Assembly (NCBI RefSeq): GCF_002878395.1
Contig: NC_061122.1
Span: forward strand, 82,865,455 to 82,929,454
Reading direction: 5' to 3'
Source of the DNA: Capsicum annuum
Taxonomy: Eukaryota > Streptophyta > Magnoliopsida > Solanales > Solanaceae
DNA: 64,000 nucleotides
Below are positions 20,961 to 33,299 of this stretch, in pieces. Each line of letters begins with the position of its first letter. The stretch's first letter is position 1. The position numbers and the translations under genes are program-made. The notes below the pieces were generated by a model that saw nothing but the letters and a program-made list of their open reading frames with translations, was not told the DNA's origin and made no database searches.

Positions 20961-22510
20961 AAACGGAAAAAATAGATGAAAAAATGAGAAAGGAAAAAGA
21001 AAATATACAAAACATGTAAACAATAATAAGGAAAAAAAAAACAAAAACAAAAAAAATGAAAAAGAAAAAAATTAAATTAAAGAAAAAACTACAAAAGAGC
21101 AAAAAATGGAAAAGAAAAAAAACTGAAATTTTAAGCATAAGTGAGTGATCTCTGTGTTTAAATGGATACTCATATTTTACCCATTTTTTTCATATTTGTA
21201 TGGGCTTTGAAAATGTGTTGATATCCATATTTACCCATTTGAAATATGATTGATCCAACTCAATAAATATGAATTAAATAGACTCCTTTCACAAATATGG
21301 GCTGAAATTGCCATCCCTGATACTGACTATAGCTTGCAAGCAGTGTCACTAGCCAACACTTAGGGGATTCCCATGTACCACACAAGATTTCCAACTAAAC
21401 AAAAATCATGGCCACCAAGGCCTTTCCAAATCATTAAAACCATTTAAGCCAATTTAGGTTCCATTACTATATTATACAATGCAAAGTTTTCAATAATAAT
21501 CAAACTATGTGACAAAATTATTCTCTTAGGCATTTTAACAAACATTTTGAGGGCATAAGATTTCCGAAAACAAAAACCATGTATCAATTTCCCATTTCCA
21601 TGAAACCACAAGTTCAAACCACAATTATAACATGAAAACCATAAGAAAAATAAGGGAAAATATTTCCAACTAAGAAAAATCTAAACCCCCAACATATATT
21701 TCAAAACCCAAACATTACTATAGTAATACCTTGAAAACCATCCATTAAAACATGTTTTTTGTTGAAATAAAAATAAGAGAGGAGTAATATGCCGTAGACA
21801 ACAAGGAAGCCAGAAAGAAACCATCCCTTTAGACCCTTAATTGATTTCCTTGAAGAAAACCCTAGCCTTTCTTGAACCAAGAGCTTGAGAGAGATTTGAT
21901 AGTGTTTAGAGAATGTTTTGAATGGGAATAATAGGTTAATGAAGACTCCCAATGTGCTTTATGTTGTCCAGAATACCCCCAACTTAAATTATAAAAATCA
22001 ACACAAGAGGGTATGGTTGGACCCCTCAATCGTATCAATATCATACGAGTGGTTCCCTCCACTTATAAATTAATTGAAAAGTTAGACACCATATTCTGTC
22101 CAACAAATAACTCTAAGGCCCCAACTCGTGACTAGACCATACGACTAGTATGGTCCAGTCGTACCCTAGGCAAAATCTAAAGGGATTGACACTGGACAAC
22201 ATACAATTATATCTTACAACTCGTACCCTATCCACACGGCACTTAGTGAGCCACTCGTACTCAGAGCCAAGTGAAGTTACTAAGTTTCTGATTATGTGAA
22301 GGACCAAACCAATGAACGATCAGCAAACTATACGAATCGTACCAACCAAGTCATAACCACAACAGAAACCCAACCACTACACACTGAACAATATAAGAGT
22401 TGGGTCACCTGACCCGTACCCACACCATACGTCATGTATGGTGAGTCGTATGCTGATTAAAAATTTTAACACTTAAGAAATTTATAAGGGCCCAAACCTA
22501 AGGTGTTTCA

Positions 22511-24138
22511 TCCCAGTATCAAACTATCATGACTATTAAGTACTTAGACTCATCAAGCCTCATAACAAATATTTCAAATTGTATAACGAACATATAAAGG
22601 TTTACCAATACTAGTTCAAGTGTTGGCCTAAGGAAGGCCAAATGAGCCCAATTCTTATCCCTGAAATCTATTATAAGAAAACTCTACCCTAGACTCAACT
22701 AGGTATATAAATCCACTTTTATCTTTAAGCAAGTATTAATTATCCCTAAGACAGAAATTGTATTAAGTAGCTAAACGACTAATCCAACTATGCCCAAATT
22801 ATAATTACCGAATAGCCTAAACGGTCCAACTAAACCAAGTAATGTCATGCATATGACCAATACCTAAACCCATCCCAAATCTAACATAATATAATAAGCA
22901 TACTATGACATATCTCAATCTATTAAGAGTGAAAACCTAGCCTATCTGGACGCTAAAGAAAGCTCAAAGAATCCACTAAATCACTAGTTTTTCTTTCTAG
23001 GAAGCTTCTATAAGGTGCCATAATATAAAAATCAGAATCTACTCATTAAAATAAGAACAATGGTACCCATATTTCACTATTGTACTTTGGGTCCAATATT
23101 ATGCAGAAATCCCATGTGGGGCTCATTTATGGATATCCCAGTCTTAAAACCGACTTAACGACCCCATATGCTCAAGGAGTAATTATCTTAAAAAATAGGT
23201 GAATTTCGAGCTATATTGGTGCTAAAATCAAGTCACTAAGGTTTAGGGGATCTAGAGAAGAAAAGGGAGAAATCACATAATTAATGTTTATCTAAGCCTA
23301 AAAATCTCCCAGAATTTGTATTCCCAAGCTATCCCACTTTTTATGGTTTAGGACTCTTAAGAATAGATAAGACATGGTCAAAATAGGGAAGAATGGGGTA
23401 TTTATACCTTTCCCAGTTACATGGGTTTCGGATTCGGAACCCGCCGATCTTGCTCACAAAGCTTACCCAATGGTCACCCTATCACTTATGCAATGCCCTA
23501 CAGTCGTGTTCATGACTCTTGCATCACTGCGAAGGATGTTTCTTTGCAAAAAAATCATGGCTTTGGTGACACACTTTGGCATCTGCCAGATCGCGTATGT
23601 GATCCTTGGCTCGTGATCGTCGGTGCACCAGTATAGGGTGAGACATGGAAATTCTGAAGTCTCTGCTAACCCCTCGAGATTCATTCAAAATCCTATACCC
23701 ATTTATAAATTATTATAACCTACTAAATTTAATGTTTTGGACTAAAAGGTGCAGTCAAAATTTCCATCCAAGGTTGTTTTGATAAAAAAATAGGTCCCAC
23801 ACCTAACTCACAATTTTTGTAACTTCAACCAATAGCTTGAAATAAGCTCGGTTGCCTCAGGACCCCTACCAAAGTTCCATCTAGTAAAAAATAGACATTC
23901 TCAAGATGTTGGAATAGTTAGTATGGGAATACAAGGTTGTTTGACAAATGTTTCTGCCTAGTAACCAATTTGAAACACCAAAGACTTCAAAATAGGGAAT
24001 TGGCTCAAAAAACCAAAGAAACTGTCCAATAACTAAAATATCAATCCCAATAAGTCATAAATGACTTGGGTAACTATAGGAAGGCTCAAATATATAGAAT
24101 AAGTTGAAATAAAGAAAACAACTTAAAAGGTCATTACA
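22511..24138 (-). repeat. LTR family A/B/C, copy C (5' part only)
   Basis: On the minus strand the LTR starts TGTAATGACC (ending at 24,138 on the plus strand), the same start as copy A at 37,198. The body aligns with 35,500-37,198 and 50,000-51,297, for example the AACCTAGCCTA...GCTAAAGAAAGCTCAA region at 22,930-22,980 against 36,070-36,100. A minus-strand TATA-like GGTATAAATACC lies at 23,397-23,408. The left end is cut by gypsy element 1. No gene is present; the frames at 23,374-23,684 are in the CpG-rich block of the LTR. Confidence 0.75.
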
Positions 24139-24984
24139 GTTTGACATTCTGTGAATATACATGTTGGCACATTGAATTTCTTTTCATATGCTAATTGTCC
24201 TATTTACTTGCTATCTTATTTAATTGTATACATGTTTCTAAATTGAGTTGACTGATGATACCTACCAATACATAGTTATTTGTACTGATACTATGCTGTG
24301 TTTTATTTTATTGAGTGTAGACTAGGTTCTAGAGACTCCAATGCGACCTTATCTCTAGTGATGACAGTTGATTCGATCTAAGGGTGAGCACTCTTATCTA
24401 GGCTGTCATGGATCTTTGTAGTTGTGCTTGTCTCTCTTCTAGATAATTATACTCTTTATTATTTTCTTTAAGTTTTGATTATAGTAGATAATGTTTTGGC
24501 ATTGAGTCCTTAAACAATGATTTTTAGGTATTGGGATTGGAATAGATAATTGATGATTACTTCCACACCTATTATTTATTAGTTTGGTAAATTATCACTA
24601 ATTTAGTTGATTTTGTTATCATATCATCTTAGAATAACTAATTCATTGGGTTAATGACTTAGGTTCTACGAATCTCTGATTGAAGGGTTAGTGTGGGTTC
24701 AATTCATTGTCATTTAGGTCGTGAAAAAGTTTATATCAAAGCCCTAGATTTTCTGTCTCATCGTATAAAGAAATGTATAGTAGAGTCTTGTAGAACAATA
24801 TAGACATACAAGTACTTTTATTTAAAAGTCTACAAGACACTAAAAAAACTTAATTTCTTCTTTCTTCATGCTATTACTTGATTTAAATTGATATCTTACT
24901 TCTTTTATTCTTATTCTTATATATGGTAAGAACTCATGCCTTAAGAGTAAGAATAAAAGCACTTAAACCTATTACTAGGGCTAC
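24139..24984 (+). mobile_element. Plus-strand Ty3/gypsy fragment: LTR tail, primer site and gag start
   Basis: After LTR-like sequence, TTATATCAAAGCCCTAG at about 24,732-24,748 resembles a worn tRNA-Met primer site. A leader like that of Solanaceae gypsy elements follows, and an ATG at 24,922 begins MVRTHALRVRIKALKPITRA, a typical gypsy gag start. The Athila/Tat element cuts it at about 24,985. More gag in the same orientation appears on the far side at 33,430-33,713. Confidence 0.55.
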
Positions 24985-26419
24985 AGTTTAATAATGCTCA
25001 ACTCACTCCCATATTTGAGGGGTGAGACGGTAGTTGTCAATAATCCAACTTGAGTTGGGATCAAATCCACAAGGAGCAAATTATAAATTTTATGTCCTAT
25101 GGGTTCTCTAATTACTAGAAGGTTACCCGAAATGCTAATAAACATAACATATAAAATAAAATGGGGGAATTAGTTTGGGATTGGTTGGTAATAATTTTCG
25201 ATTAACAATGCATTAATATGACACTTTTGATTTAAAATGGAGATTTGAGGAGATCTTGGGATTATGTCTACCTAAAGGTAAAAACTTGAGGGTTGATGAT
25301 GGTTTAACATGGAGCTTAGTTGTTAACTAAAGGATAGGATAGGTCAATGATCATTGTGGTTAATCTTTCAATACAACCACAACAATTTCACTCATTGGCT
25401 TTTTTGAGCACCTAGCAAGTGAGCAATTCGTAATCATCCAAAACCTTAATCAAGCATCCCTATTTCTAGGATGATACTCTTGAAATAATTTACACTCCTA
25501 TTACACTTATTTCTAAAATTGCAAAAGGTAGTAAACCATAGGCTTAATTGTCCACTATTGCCTTGTCCCCCTATAACCTTCTTTCAAGGATGTTATGGGT
25601 TACCTCATGTTCACCTTCATCCCTCTTTCAAGAATGATGAAGGATTTCTAGAGTATTGGGTTTTCACCCATCAAAACCATTTGAAGACTTGGGGTTTTCA
25701 CCCACAAATCCAACCTCATAAGTTTAAACAATGGTGGAATCCACACTCAAAAACTAACAATCATACAAACACAACAACACTAACACATAATTACACTTTA
25801 GTTTAACAAAATCCTGAGATTAATTAACTTAGCTACTCATTAAGAAAGGATATAAATATATACCATCCAGATTATCCAAAGCATTCATTCTTCATAAAAT
25901 ACTAAGAAATCAAGCCTCCACAGTTAGTTAGACACTTGCCCAATTCAGGGTTTCTTGCTTCCAATTAAAAAAATATCTATAAGGTAAGCAATACACAATA
26001 AAGAAAGTGTTTTTCCCAATACAAGGTTTGGATTCATCTAGGCAAGTTTACAAAATTGCCTTGGGTCATATTCCCACTGAATCGCGATCACATAGGTTCG
26101 ATTACGATCGTGGATATACTACCACAGTTATGCTCCACGATCATATTATGCTAACCATATTAAATAACCGAGACTGCGACCTGAGGACCGTGCTCTCGGT
26201 AACTGAGGCAAACTGCTTTAGGTCTCCAGCTGCACTTTTTTTGCTTCCATTTGATCCCTTTTTAGCTCTAATCCATATTTTTTCACATTCTCAACTATAT
26301 AACTGTAGAATATGGATATTAGTGCATTTAAATCATGATGATGCCTCATTTTCTTATACAAAACATGGTAGTGTGCACACATTTTTGGTTCAAATGAGTG
26401 ATAAAATCACTACTCATCA
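24985..26419 (-). repeat. 3' LTR of the minus-strand Athila/Tat element
   Basis: On the minus strand it starts TGATGAGTAGTG (26,419) after the polypurine tract and ends near 24,985. It is about 1.43 kb. It is collinear with 32,008-33,230. The CpG-rich block at 26,080-26,210 is the same as in the other copy. The frames at 25,519 and 26,007 are spurious. Confidence 0.8.
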
Positions 26420-26434
26420 ATGCCCCCAACTTAA
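26420..26434 (-). other. Polypurine tract of the minus-strand Athila/Tat element
   Basis: On the minus strand TAAGTTGGGGGCAT lies directly before the LTR start TGATGAG. AAGTTGGGGG is typical of this group. Confidence 0.75.
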
Positions 26435-28050
26435 AATCTTGCTTTTCCTCAAGCAACACCACCCTTTTATATGAGACAACTTCATATGTATGCCTATACT
26501 CTATTACCCAATGATCATGATGACTCCAACTTGATTATTACCACAAAAAATTCTTCGCACATAGATAAAATGATTTCAACTATGCCCCTCAACATAAAAT
26601 AAAATATTTGAAAGATTCATTAGAATTTGGGCAGAAACCATGTTACAACTACTAACACTCTAGAAATGATTCACATGCTTACCACAACCATGTTATATTT
26701 CCTTTTATCTCATTGTGCAGAAGATGAAAAAATCACCCACCTCAACATGTTCATAACTACCTCACAAGAAAGAAAATTTCACACACCTAGTTACCAATCA
26801 TTCAAAAAGTAATTTTAAGTGCAAACACTCTCTCTCTCAAGAAATTCTCTATGTTAACAAGTACCATGCCATAGGCCTGCCCCAATTTTCAACCACCACT
26901 ACAATGACCACACTTGGTTAGGAATCACAAAGGACTTTTTGAGCTTAAAATGTAGTTTTAGGGTAGAGTAGGATATCAACTTAGGACAATAAGGCTAAAC
27001 CCTCCTAGAACTTCGACATCATACTTTTATCACTTTGTTGCTATTGGTCCACTAATTTTTCTTTACTTTGTTATCTACTTTGCCTTTTCTTGGTTTTCCT
27101 ACTTTTCTATTTCTCTTTTTGTATTTGCATAGATAATGCTTTTCTTTTTTTTTGTAGGGTCTTTTATTTCTTCTAATCAATTTACTTTAATTTCTTAAGC
27201 TTGTTGGAATTTTTTTAGGATTTTATGGTCCAACTACACCTTTTTCAATTTCCACTACCCCCAACTTAGGCTTTTAGCCTCTATTTGTATTCTTAAGTTA
27301 AAGGAGGGTAGGGTTTAAAAGAGGAAAAATAGAAGGGTCACGACTTGTAATGTGTTTGCCAAAGAAAAGTCCAAAGGCTCAAAGAGGATGACTAGGGGTA
27401 ACTCCTATATATTGAAGGATTTTTAGCATAAGTGGGCTTCTAAATTGACAAGATGGCCCATGATTATTTACCAACCAAGAACTACAAAAATTTAGCTTTG
27501 AAAGACTAATGGGGATAGTTCTAGATGGTATAAGTGCACATGAGATGTAGGAAAATAAGGTCACAAACATGACATGCAAAATTTCATCAAAGGGATTCAA
27601 TTGTTCTTCCTGCTTGAAATAAAGGTGGAATATTCACTCTTCTTTCAAAGTCAACTTCCGGAGCCATAAAAAGAGGAAAAGTTTTATCACAAGGATGCTC
27701 ACATCCATGCCCTCAAATTTTGCAAAATTTTTGAATGAGGGGGTTGTTTGTTTTGCATCCACACCATGGATAATTTTCTAATCATGGCAACAACCCAAAG
27801 TATTGTCTCACATTATCGCTCCAATATGAGTGGACCACACCATGGCTACTTAGACTTCACCAATGGGTATAAATGCGATCCCAATTTATCAATGCAACAA
27901 GTACTCAGACCTTCCTTGCATTTATGATGCCATGGGTATTTAAAATTCTCCTTCATATATGCCTAAAAACCAAGTTAAACTAAAGTAACAAACTAAGAAC
28001 AAAGTAACTAATCTATGCAAATATGGGCACCATCAGAGTGCCTAAATATT
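26435..28050 (-). other. 3' non-coding region of the Athila/Tat element
   Basis: No convincing gene. The stretch contains poly-pyrimidine and AT-rich sequence typical of the long 3' region of these elements. A perfect 30-base sequence at 27,328-27,357 recurs at 28,062-28,091, so about 0.73 kb is bounded by direct repeats. Confidence 0.5.
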
Positions 28051-28059
28051 ATAAACCAA

Positions 28060-28460
28060 ATAATAGAAGGGTCACGACTTGTAATGTGTTTACCGAAGAG
28101 ACTTCCTTTCTAGGGCATAGCTATTGCGCCAACCAACTTCTCGATTTACACCCCTTTGCTTTGAATTCACCAATGTATGGATGTTTGAGCCCATAAACAT
28201 CATTGATTTTCTTAGCCCCAATATTCACCAGTTTGCCCTGAATCTAAATAGTCACATTGAATAGGTTCAAGAAGGACACTTCACTTATGTTAGCATAGAA
28301 TTCACGGACCCATTATTCATTTGCAACGGAGGGATTTGGGGCAAGGAACTTCCACCCTGTCGCTTTAAGTTTGTCATGAAATGCTAGTAGTTTCTCTGGC
28401 ATATTGTCCAAGCAAATACCTTTTTTAGAAGAAGCTTTGTCCTCAGAAGATCATTGATGT
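28060..28460 (-). pseudogene. Degenerate plant mobile-domain ORF (putative env-like region)
   Basis: On the minus strand broken frames read EFYANISEVSFLNL, then GKLVNIGAKKINDVYGLKHP, resembling the VREFYAN...VRGK..INxxYG pattern of the putative plant transposon protein domain (Pfam Transposase_32). That domain is common downstream of pol in Athila/Tat-related elements. Function is unknown and the copy is broken. The assignment rests on two short strings. Confidence 0.45.
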
Positions 28461-28469
28461 AGTGAGTGT

Positions 28470-29620
28470 GGCACTCAATTTTTATGAATCAGATGTGATC
28501 ATACTTGTCCATGAAGTTATCCTGAAAGCACTAGGAACACATTATATCAATCAATGATATTTTATCATGCAACTGTACTATATTGTTCACTAAAGCTCAT
28601 TGGAATAGGTGTTTGGTAGTGTTAGGCTAAAAATTAGAAGTGCAGGATTTTCGGTATGACAGGAAATTCACCCCAGTTACCGTGATCGTGAGCCATGACC
28701 GTATTTTCATTGCTGCAATTGCAGCTACCTGACCATGATTGCGATACCTGAGGTTGGTTTCATGCCAACTTTTTTGTGTTCAAATTTCTTCCAAATTTTT
28801 ATGCCATTAGCATGCTCTACGATATGGATTCACATAAAGACCAATTGAAAAATGCTAATAAGTGTCTGAATGTGCCCTTTAAAATGCAAATATCATTATT
28901 AGAAGTTTATTTGGGCAATGTGTCAAACATTTGGTGTGCACACCTTATTTTTCTATATTTTTCAGATATATTTGGGCACTCAATAATGCCCCACATGTGT
29001 GCATACTTTACTCAAGCATCCAACACCATACTAAATCAAAGTATGACAACATAGAAAACATAATAATCAAGACCTTAGGCCCTCTCTTAATAATGCATTC
29101 TATGACTTATTTTTGAAAATAAGATCATGAATTTATGATACCTACCGGTTTTGTGATGCAAGAAGGATGCAAGGATGCTGTTGGAGAGCTCATAAACTTG
29201 GCCAAAATTTAGCATAATCAGAGAGTAAGACTTGAAAGGGAGTGCGAGGAAAATATGGGGAACTAAGAATTAAGTGGATGAACTGACTGCGACTGCGGTT
29301 CGGTGACCGAGATCGCGGATATGCGTGTGATTACGATCATGCTTGGAGACCGCGATTGTGGTAAATAAGAGCAGTTTTGCTCCCCTATTTTCCCATGTTT
29401 AGCTCTTTGCTTAATTTTTATAGATTTTCCCCTGTTTAGTTTTCAATGTAAAATTAGACACTTCCCCTTTTTCAAGTTCATCCAATGCACTCCGTAGTTC
29501 CACAAATTCATGAGTTATTTATATTCAAAAGCTAACATATATACTACAAAAGCATCAAAGAAAGGGTTTAAGCCACTTTCGTGGCATTTGTGGGTTTTCT
29601 CCTACCTAGCACTTTAGTTA
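28470..29620. other. Unassigned internal sequence of the Athila/Tat element
   Basis: No gene recognised. Two CpG-rich blocks (28,655-28,760 and 29,285-29,370) resemble the CpG-rich parts of the LTRs in this window and may be small LTR-derived insertions. The frames at 28,776-29,116 have no recognisable protein features. Confidence 0.4.
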
Positions 29621-29729
29621 ACATCGTGTAACGATGTCTTCCGTCATCCATCTTCAAGGTGGGTCATCAAGCCCCTCCTTATTTTCCCTCTCACTCTCCA
29701 CATCCACCACACAAACAACTTGGAGCTCT

Positions 29730-29975
29730 GCGGTTTACTTCTTTGTCTTGCATATTTTGAAAGAGAGTACCTTAAACTTTATTTCCCCTATCTCCAAATC
29801 AACAATGGTTCTTTCAGTGTCTAATAAAGGGCGGCCAAGGATAATAGGTACCTCTTGGTCTATTTCACTAGCTAACACCACAAAGTCCCCCGGGAGTATA
29901 AATTTGTCCACTTTAACAAGGGCATCAAACAAAATTCCCACCGGTTTTTTGATGGACCAGTCCAACATTACGAGT
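29730..29975 (-). pseudogene. Athila/Tat protease region
   Basis: The frame 29,968-29,735 (77 aa) reads LDWSIKKPVGILFDALVKVD, KFILPGDFVVLASEIDQEVP, then IILGRPLLDTERTIVDLEIG. The KPVGI..DVLVKVD.FI.P.DFVVLD and ILGRPFLAT strings are hallmarks of the protease domain of Athila/Tat retrotransposons. The sequence carrying the catalytic Asp should lie just upstream (about 29,980-30,250), in broken frames. Confidence 0.85.
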
Positions 29976-30899
29976 CATATAGAGGTCGGTGTAGAGGCAT
30001 AAAATCTAAGATTCTATTAAATGACAAAATGAATTAAGTTGATGCTCGCACTAAGGTCATATAAAGATTTTGTAAACCCATGCATCCCGATTGTGAAAGG
30101 AATGGTGAACGCTCGGGGTCATCTTTCTTTCTGCAACCTTACTATCCATGATAGCACTCGCTCATGTGTGACCTTAATGGTGTCACCTTCAACAATTTAT
30201 TTTTGGACATCAACTTTTTCATTATCTTAGGGTATCTCGGGATCTCTTGGGTCGCCTCGAGCAATGGGATATTTATCAATAGATTGCTAAGTTTTGCCAT
30301 GAACTTCCTTAATTTTTTGCTTTCCTCTTTTTTATGTAATCTTTAAGGGAATGGGGGCAGAACGTTGATTATGGGCCTTGCTTTATTTTGTGGATTTTTA
30401 ACCTCAACCATTTCCTTGTCACTTTTATCAATTTCCTTCTGATCATTTTCTTTTTGAATGTGATGTAACACCTCCTTTGATTTAGCTTTTGGCATTTTCT
30501 CACTCAAGTCTACTTTAGAGGGTTAATTAAGTGTCTTTCCACTCGTTGTGAAAATTTTTAGAACTTGAGCATTATTTTTTGGATTAGCAGTTGTGTCACT
30601 AGGGAGTCCACCTCTAGGCCTACCATTTAGTTTCATAGATATTTGCCTAATTTAGGTTTCCAATTACATGATAGTGGTAGCGTGATACCCACAATTTGAG
30701 ATAGTTGAGATAAGTCACCTTTCAACTCACAAACCATTTTGTTCGTACCTTCCATTTTATTCAATATTTTTTCTAACTCATCCTCGGTCTTGAATTTTTT
30801 GGGGTCGGAGGCATATGACTCCTTGGTCTTAGCTCAATCATGAGGGGGAACATAACAGTCATAATCATACTCTCTATCTCTCCAATCTCTATCATGATC

Positions 30900-31870
30900 A
30901 TTGTCCATCCAACCTTGATTCCCACCTTGCCTTTGATAGGCAGGACGGGAACCCCCCGAGTAGTTAGCCAAATACTGGATTTCCATATCTAACTTTTTTT
31001 CTACTTCTTCATCTTTATAAGATTTTGATTATATAGAATTTATTGCTTTCGCGGCTGCACCCATTACATGTTTTGTCAAGATTTCAAGTTGGATCATTAT
31101 TTTCTCCACAGCCTCGTCCTTATATTCATTTCTCTTTCATTGTTCATTATCTACCATGTAAGTAGTGAAAGGGATCTTGGGAACTTCGATATCCTGGGTA
31201 TGCCAACCCCGATTTTGCATTGACATTTCTCCTATCAATAGAAAGGCCTCATGGTGGTGCATCTTCACTACGGAGACACCCGCTGAATTATACACCACCA
31301 TTTTATTTTATGGATCTAAGGCACGATAAAAGATATCAAGAAGCATCTTCTCTGGGACTTTATGATTTAGGCATTAGGCTAATTTTCCATTAAACCATTC
31401 CCAAGCTTCAAACAACGCCTCTCCATTCATTTGTCAAAAATTCACAATCTCGTCCCACTTTTAAAGCATTTTATAGGGTGGGAAGTATCTATCGAGAAAT
31501 ACTGTAGTAAGCTCATCCCAAGATGCAATTAAGCCGGGTGGAAATGAGCGGAGCCATAAAACTGCCTTGCCTGTTAGTGAGAATGGGGAGAGGCTACGCC
31601 GAATAGATTCTTGAGCAATATGTGCTATATTGAATGGCACACACACTTCCATGAAATTCTTCAAATGGAAATTTGGGTCCTCAAAGGCTTGACCCCTGTA
31701 CAATCCTTTCATTTGCAACATGTGAATCATGATGCTAGTCACATAGAAGACTCTGTTCCCATTAGTTGGTGGGATACGGATTGCACTTGTTTGGCCAGCT
31801 TAATTAAGTTGGCCCTCATCATCTAGGGGACTATCAAAGGGGCCCATGTTGTTTGCGTTATCACTCATTG
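30900..31870 (-). pseudogene. Athila/Tat gag
   Basis: The frame 31,742-31,461 (93 aa) reads YRGQAFEDPNFHLKNFMEVC, ESIRRSLSPFSLTGKAVLWL and SWDELTTVFLDRYFPPYKML. This is the standard retrotransposon gag core (PF03732 type), with the W..L and FF/YFPP motifs. Flanking frames continue to a Glu/Lys-rich part at about 31,000-31,440 but contain stops. Confidence 0.85.
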
Positions 31871-31986
31871 TCTCGTTAACATTTTGATCACATAAAAAAA
31901 ATTCAAAAATAACAAATAAAGTAAATTATTCCACCCGAGTATTCCCAAGTAAGAATCAGACTGCATAAGTAAAATCTATATTCCAC

Positions 31987-32006
31987 TCCCCGGGAACAAC
32001 GCCATT
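31987..32006 (-). other. Primer-binding site, tRNA-Asp type
   Basis: On the minus strand TGGCGTTGTTCCCGGGGA lies just inside the 5' LTR edge. It is close to TGGCGCCGTTGCCGGGGA, complementary to plant tRNA-Asp and diagnostic for the Athila/Tat group. Confidence 0.85.
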
Positions 32007-32007
32007 T

Positions 32008-33230
32008 TGGTAACGCTTAACTCTCTCCCATATTTGAGGGGTGAGGCAGTCATTGTCAATAACCCAATTTAGTTGGGGTTGAATCCACAAGGAGCGAATT
32101 ATAAATTTCAAGTTCTATGTGCTCTAATTACTAAAAAGTTACACGAAATGCTAATAAACACGATATGTAAAATAAAATGAGGGGAAATTAGTTTGGGGTT
32201 GGTTTGTAACAATTTTTGAATAACAATGCACGAATATGACAGTTTTGATTTAAAATCAAGATTTGAGGAGATCTTTGGATTATGCTACCTAAAGGTAAAA
32301 ATATGTGGTTTGATGACGGTTTAACATGAAGCTTAGTTGTTAACTAAAGGATAGGCTAGGTCAAAGATCATTGTAGTTAATCTTTCAATAAAACCACAAC
32401 GATTTCACGTATTCGCTCTTTCGAGCACCTAGAAAGTGTGCAATTAGTAATCACTCAAAACATCTAACAAGAATCCTTATTTCTAGGATGATATTCTTGA
32501 CATGATTTACACTACTATTACACTTATTTCTAAGATTGAAAAAGGTAGTAAACCTTAGGCTTTATTCTCCACTATTGCCTTGTCCCCCTATAACCCTCTT
32601 TCAAAGATGTAATGGGTTTCCTCATGTTTACTTCATCCCTCTTTCAAGGATGATAAAGGATTTCTAGAGTTGGGGTTTTCACCCATCAAACCCATTTAGA
32701 GATTTAAGACTTTCACCCACAAATTCCAACTCACAAGTTCAAGAAATGATGGAATCCACACTCAACAACTAACAATCATGCAAACAAAACAACACCCACA
32801 CACATTTACATTTTAGTTAACATAATCCCAAGATTAATTTACTTAGCTACTTATGAAGAAAGTAACGAGACATATACCATCTGTATTATCCAAAGCATTC
32901 ATTCTTTACAAAAAACTAAAAAATCAAGCCTCCATAATTGGTTACACAGTTGCCTCATTTAGGGTTTCTTTCTCCAATTATAAAAAAATGTCTTTCAAGT
33001 ATAAAATACCAAAAGAAGAAAGGGTTTTTGCCTAAATGAGGTTTGGGATTCGTCTAGGAAATTTTACAAAACTGCCTTAGGTCATATTCCCACTGAACCA
33101 TGATTATATAGGTTCGACCGCGACAACAGCTATGAGATCGCGTTTGTGCTCTTCCATCATATTATGATAACCATTTTGACCAACTGCAACCATGGTCTGA
33201 GGACCACAGTCGCGGTAACTGAGGTTGAAA
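32008..33230 (-). repeat. 5' LTR of the minus-strand Athila/Tat element (outer end missing)
   Basis: It starts TGGTAACGC on the plus strand next to the primer site and is collinear with 24,985-26,240. It ends at about 33,230, before the TGATGAG end that the other LTR has, so about 0.2 kb is missing. The frame at 32,853-33,035 is spurious. Confidence 0.75.
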
Positions 33231-33299
33231 TTTAATTTTCATAGATATGATCCATATGATTTGAGTATTTTTCGAAAAGGTTGACAATGACCGAGGCTA

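Larger units (their letters stand above)
17566..21319. mobile_element. Non-autonomous hAT-like DNA transposon, 3.75 kb, T-rich left half and A-rich right half
   Basis: The ends are TAGGGGTGGTAAATGG on the left and, inverted, CAGGGATGGCAATTTC on the right. They are flanked by perfect 8-bp duplications ATACTGAC (17,558-17,565 and 21,320-21,327). An 8-bp duplication and C/TAGGG-type termini point to the hAT superfamily. The empty site is visible in the sister LTR near 9,392, where one similar octamer occurs. No transposase is present. The left half (about 18,050-19,400) is low-complexity T/C and the right half (about 20,200-21,130) is A/G rich, so the element could fold on itself. Both halves hold internal tandem repeats. 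Long frames of Phe or Lys here are composition artefacts. Confidence 0.8.
11532..22510 (-). mobile_element. Ty3/gypsy chromovirus element 1, internal region plus 5' LTR (degenerate)
   Basis: Read on the minus strand the order is 5' LTR, tRNA-Met primer site, gag, protease, RT, RNase H, integrase, chromodomain-like tail, polypurine tract, 3' LTR. This is the order of plant Ty3/gypsy chromoviruses; the RT and integrase wording resembles the Tekay/Del-type clade. All genes contain stops and shifts. The 5' LTR carries a 3.75-kb hAT-like insertion and the RT a SINE. The element lies in an older LTR: its right flank (22,511 on) is a truncated copy of the A/B/C LTR family. Confidence 0.85.
16501..22510 (-). 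repeat. 5' LTR of Ty3/gypsy element 1, interrupted by an hAT-like element
   Basis: The edges are TGACATGAC (16,501) and GGTGTTTCA (22,510) on the plus strand, so on the minus strand the LTR starts TGAAACACC and ends GTCATGTCA. Without the insertion at 17,566-21,319 and one duplicated 8-mer it is about 2,248 bp and collinear with 8,321-10,613. It has no coding content. Confidence 0.85.
24985..33230 (-). mobile_element. Athila/Tat-type Ty3/gypsy element, minus strand, RT-integrase deleted
   Basis: The 3' LTR (24,985-26,419) and 5' LTR (32,008-about 33,230) share long collinear sequence, such as CCCATATTTGAGGGGTGAG near both left edges. The 5' LTR has lost about 0.2 kb at its outer end. A tRNA-Asp primer site, gag and protease are present in order, followed by a region with an env-like/plant mobile domain remnant and a polypurine tract. 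RT, RNase H and integrase are not found, so the element could move only with help. Confidence 0.8.

Noticed and set aside
20138..21138. Overlapping minus-strand Phe-rich frames of 91-137 codons
   Set aside because: They are the complement of an A-rich low-complexity tract. Frames overlap in two or three phases, a composition effect.
23374..23684. Three overlapping frames of 71-80 codons with ordinary-looking amino acid use
   Set aside because: They coincide with the CpG-rich block of the A/B/C LTR, which lacks stops because of its composition. The same place in copies A and B has no matching protein.
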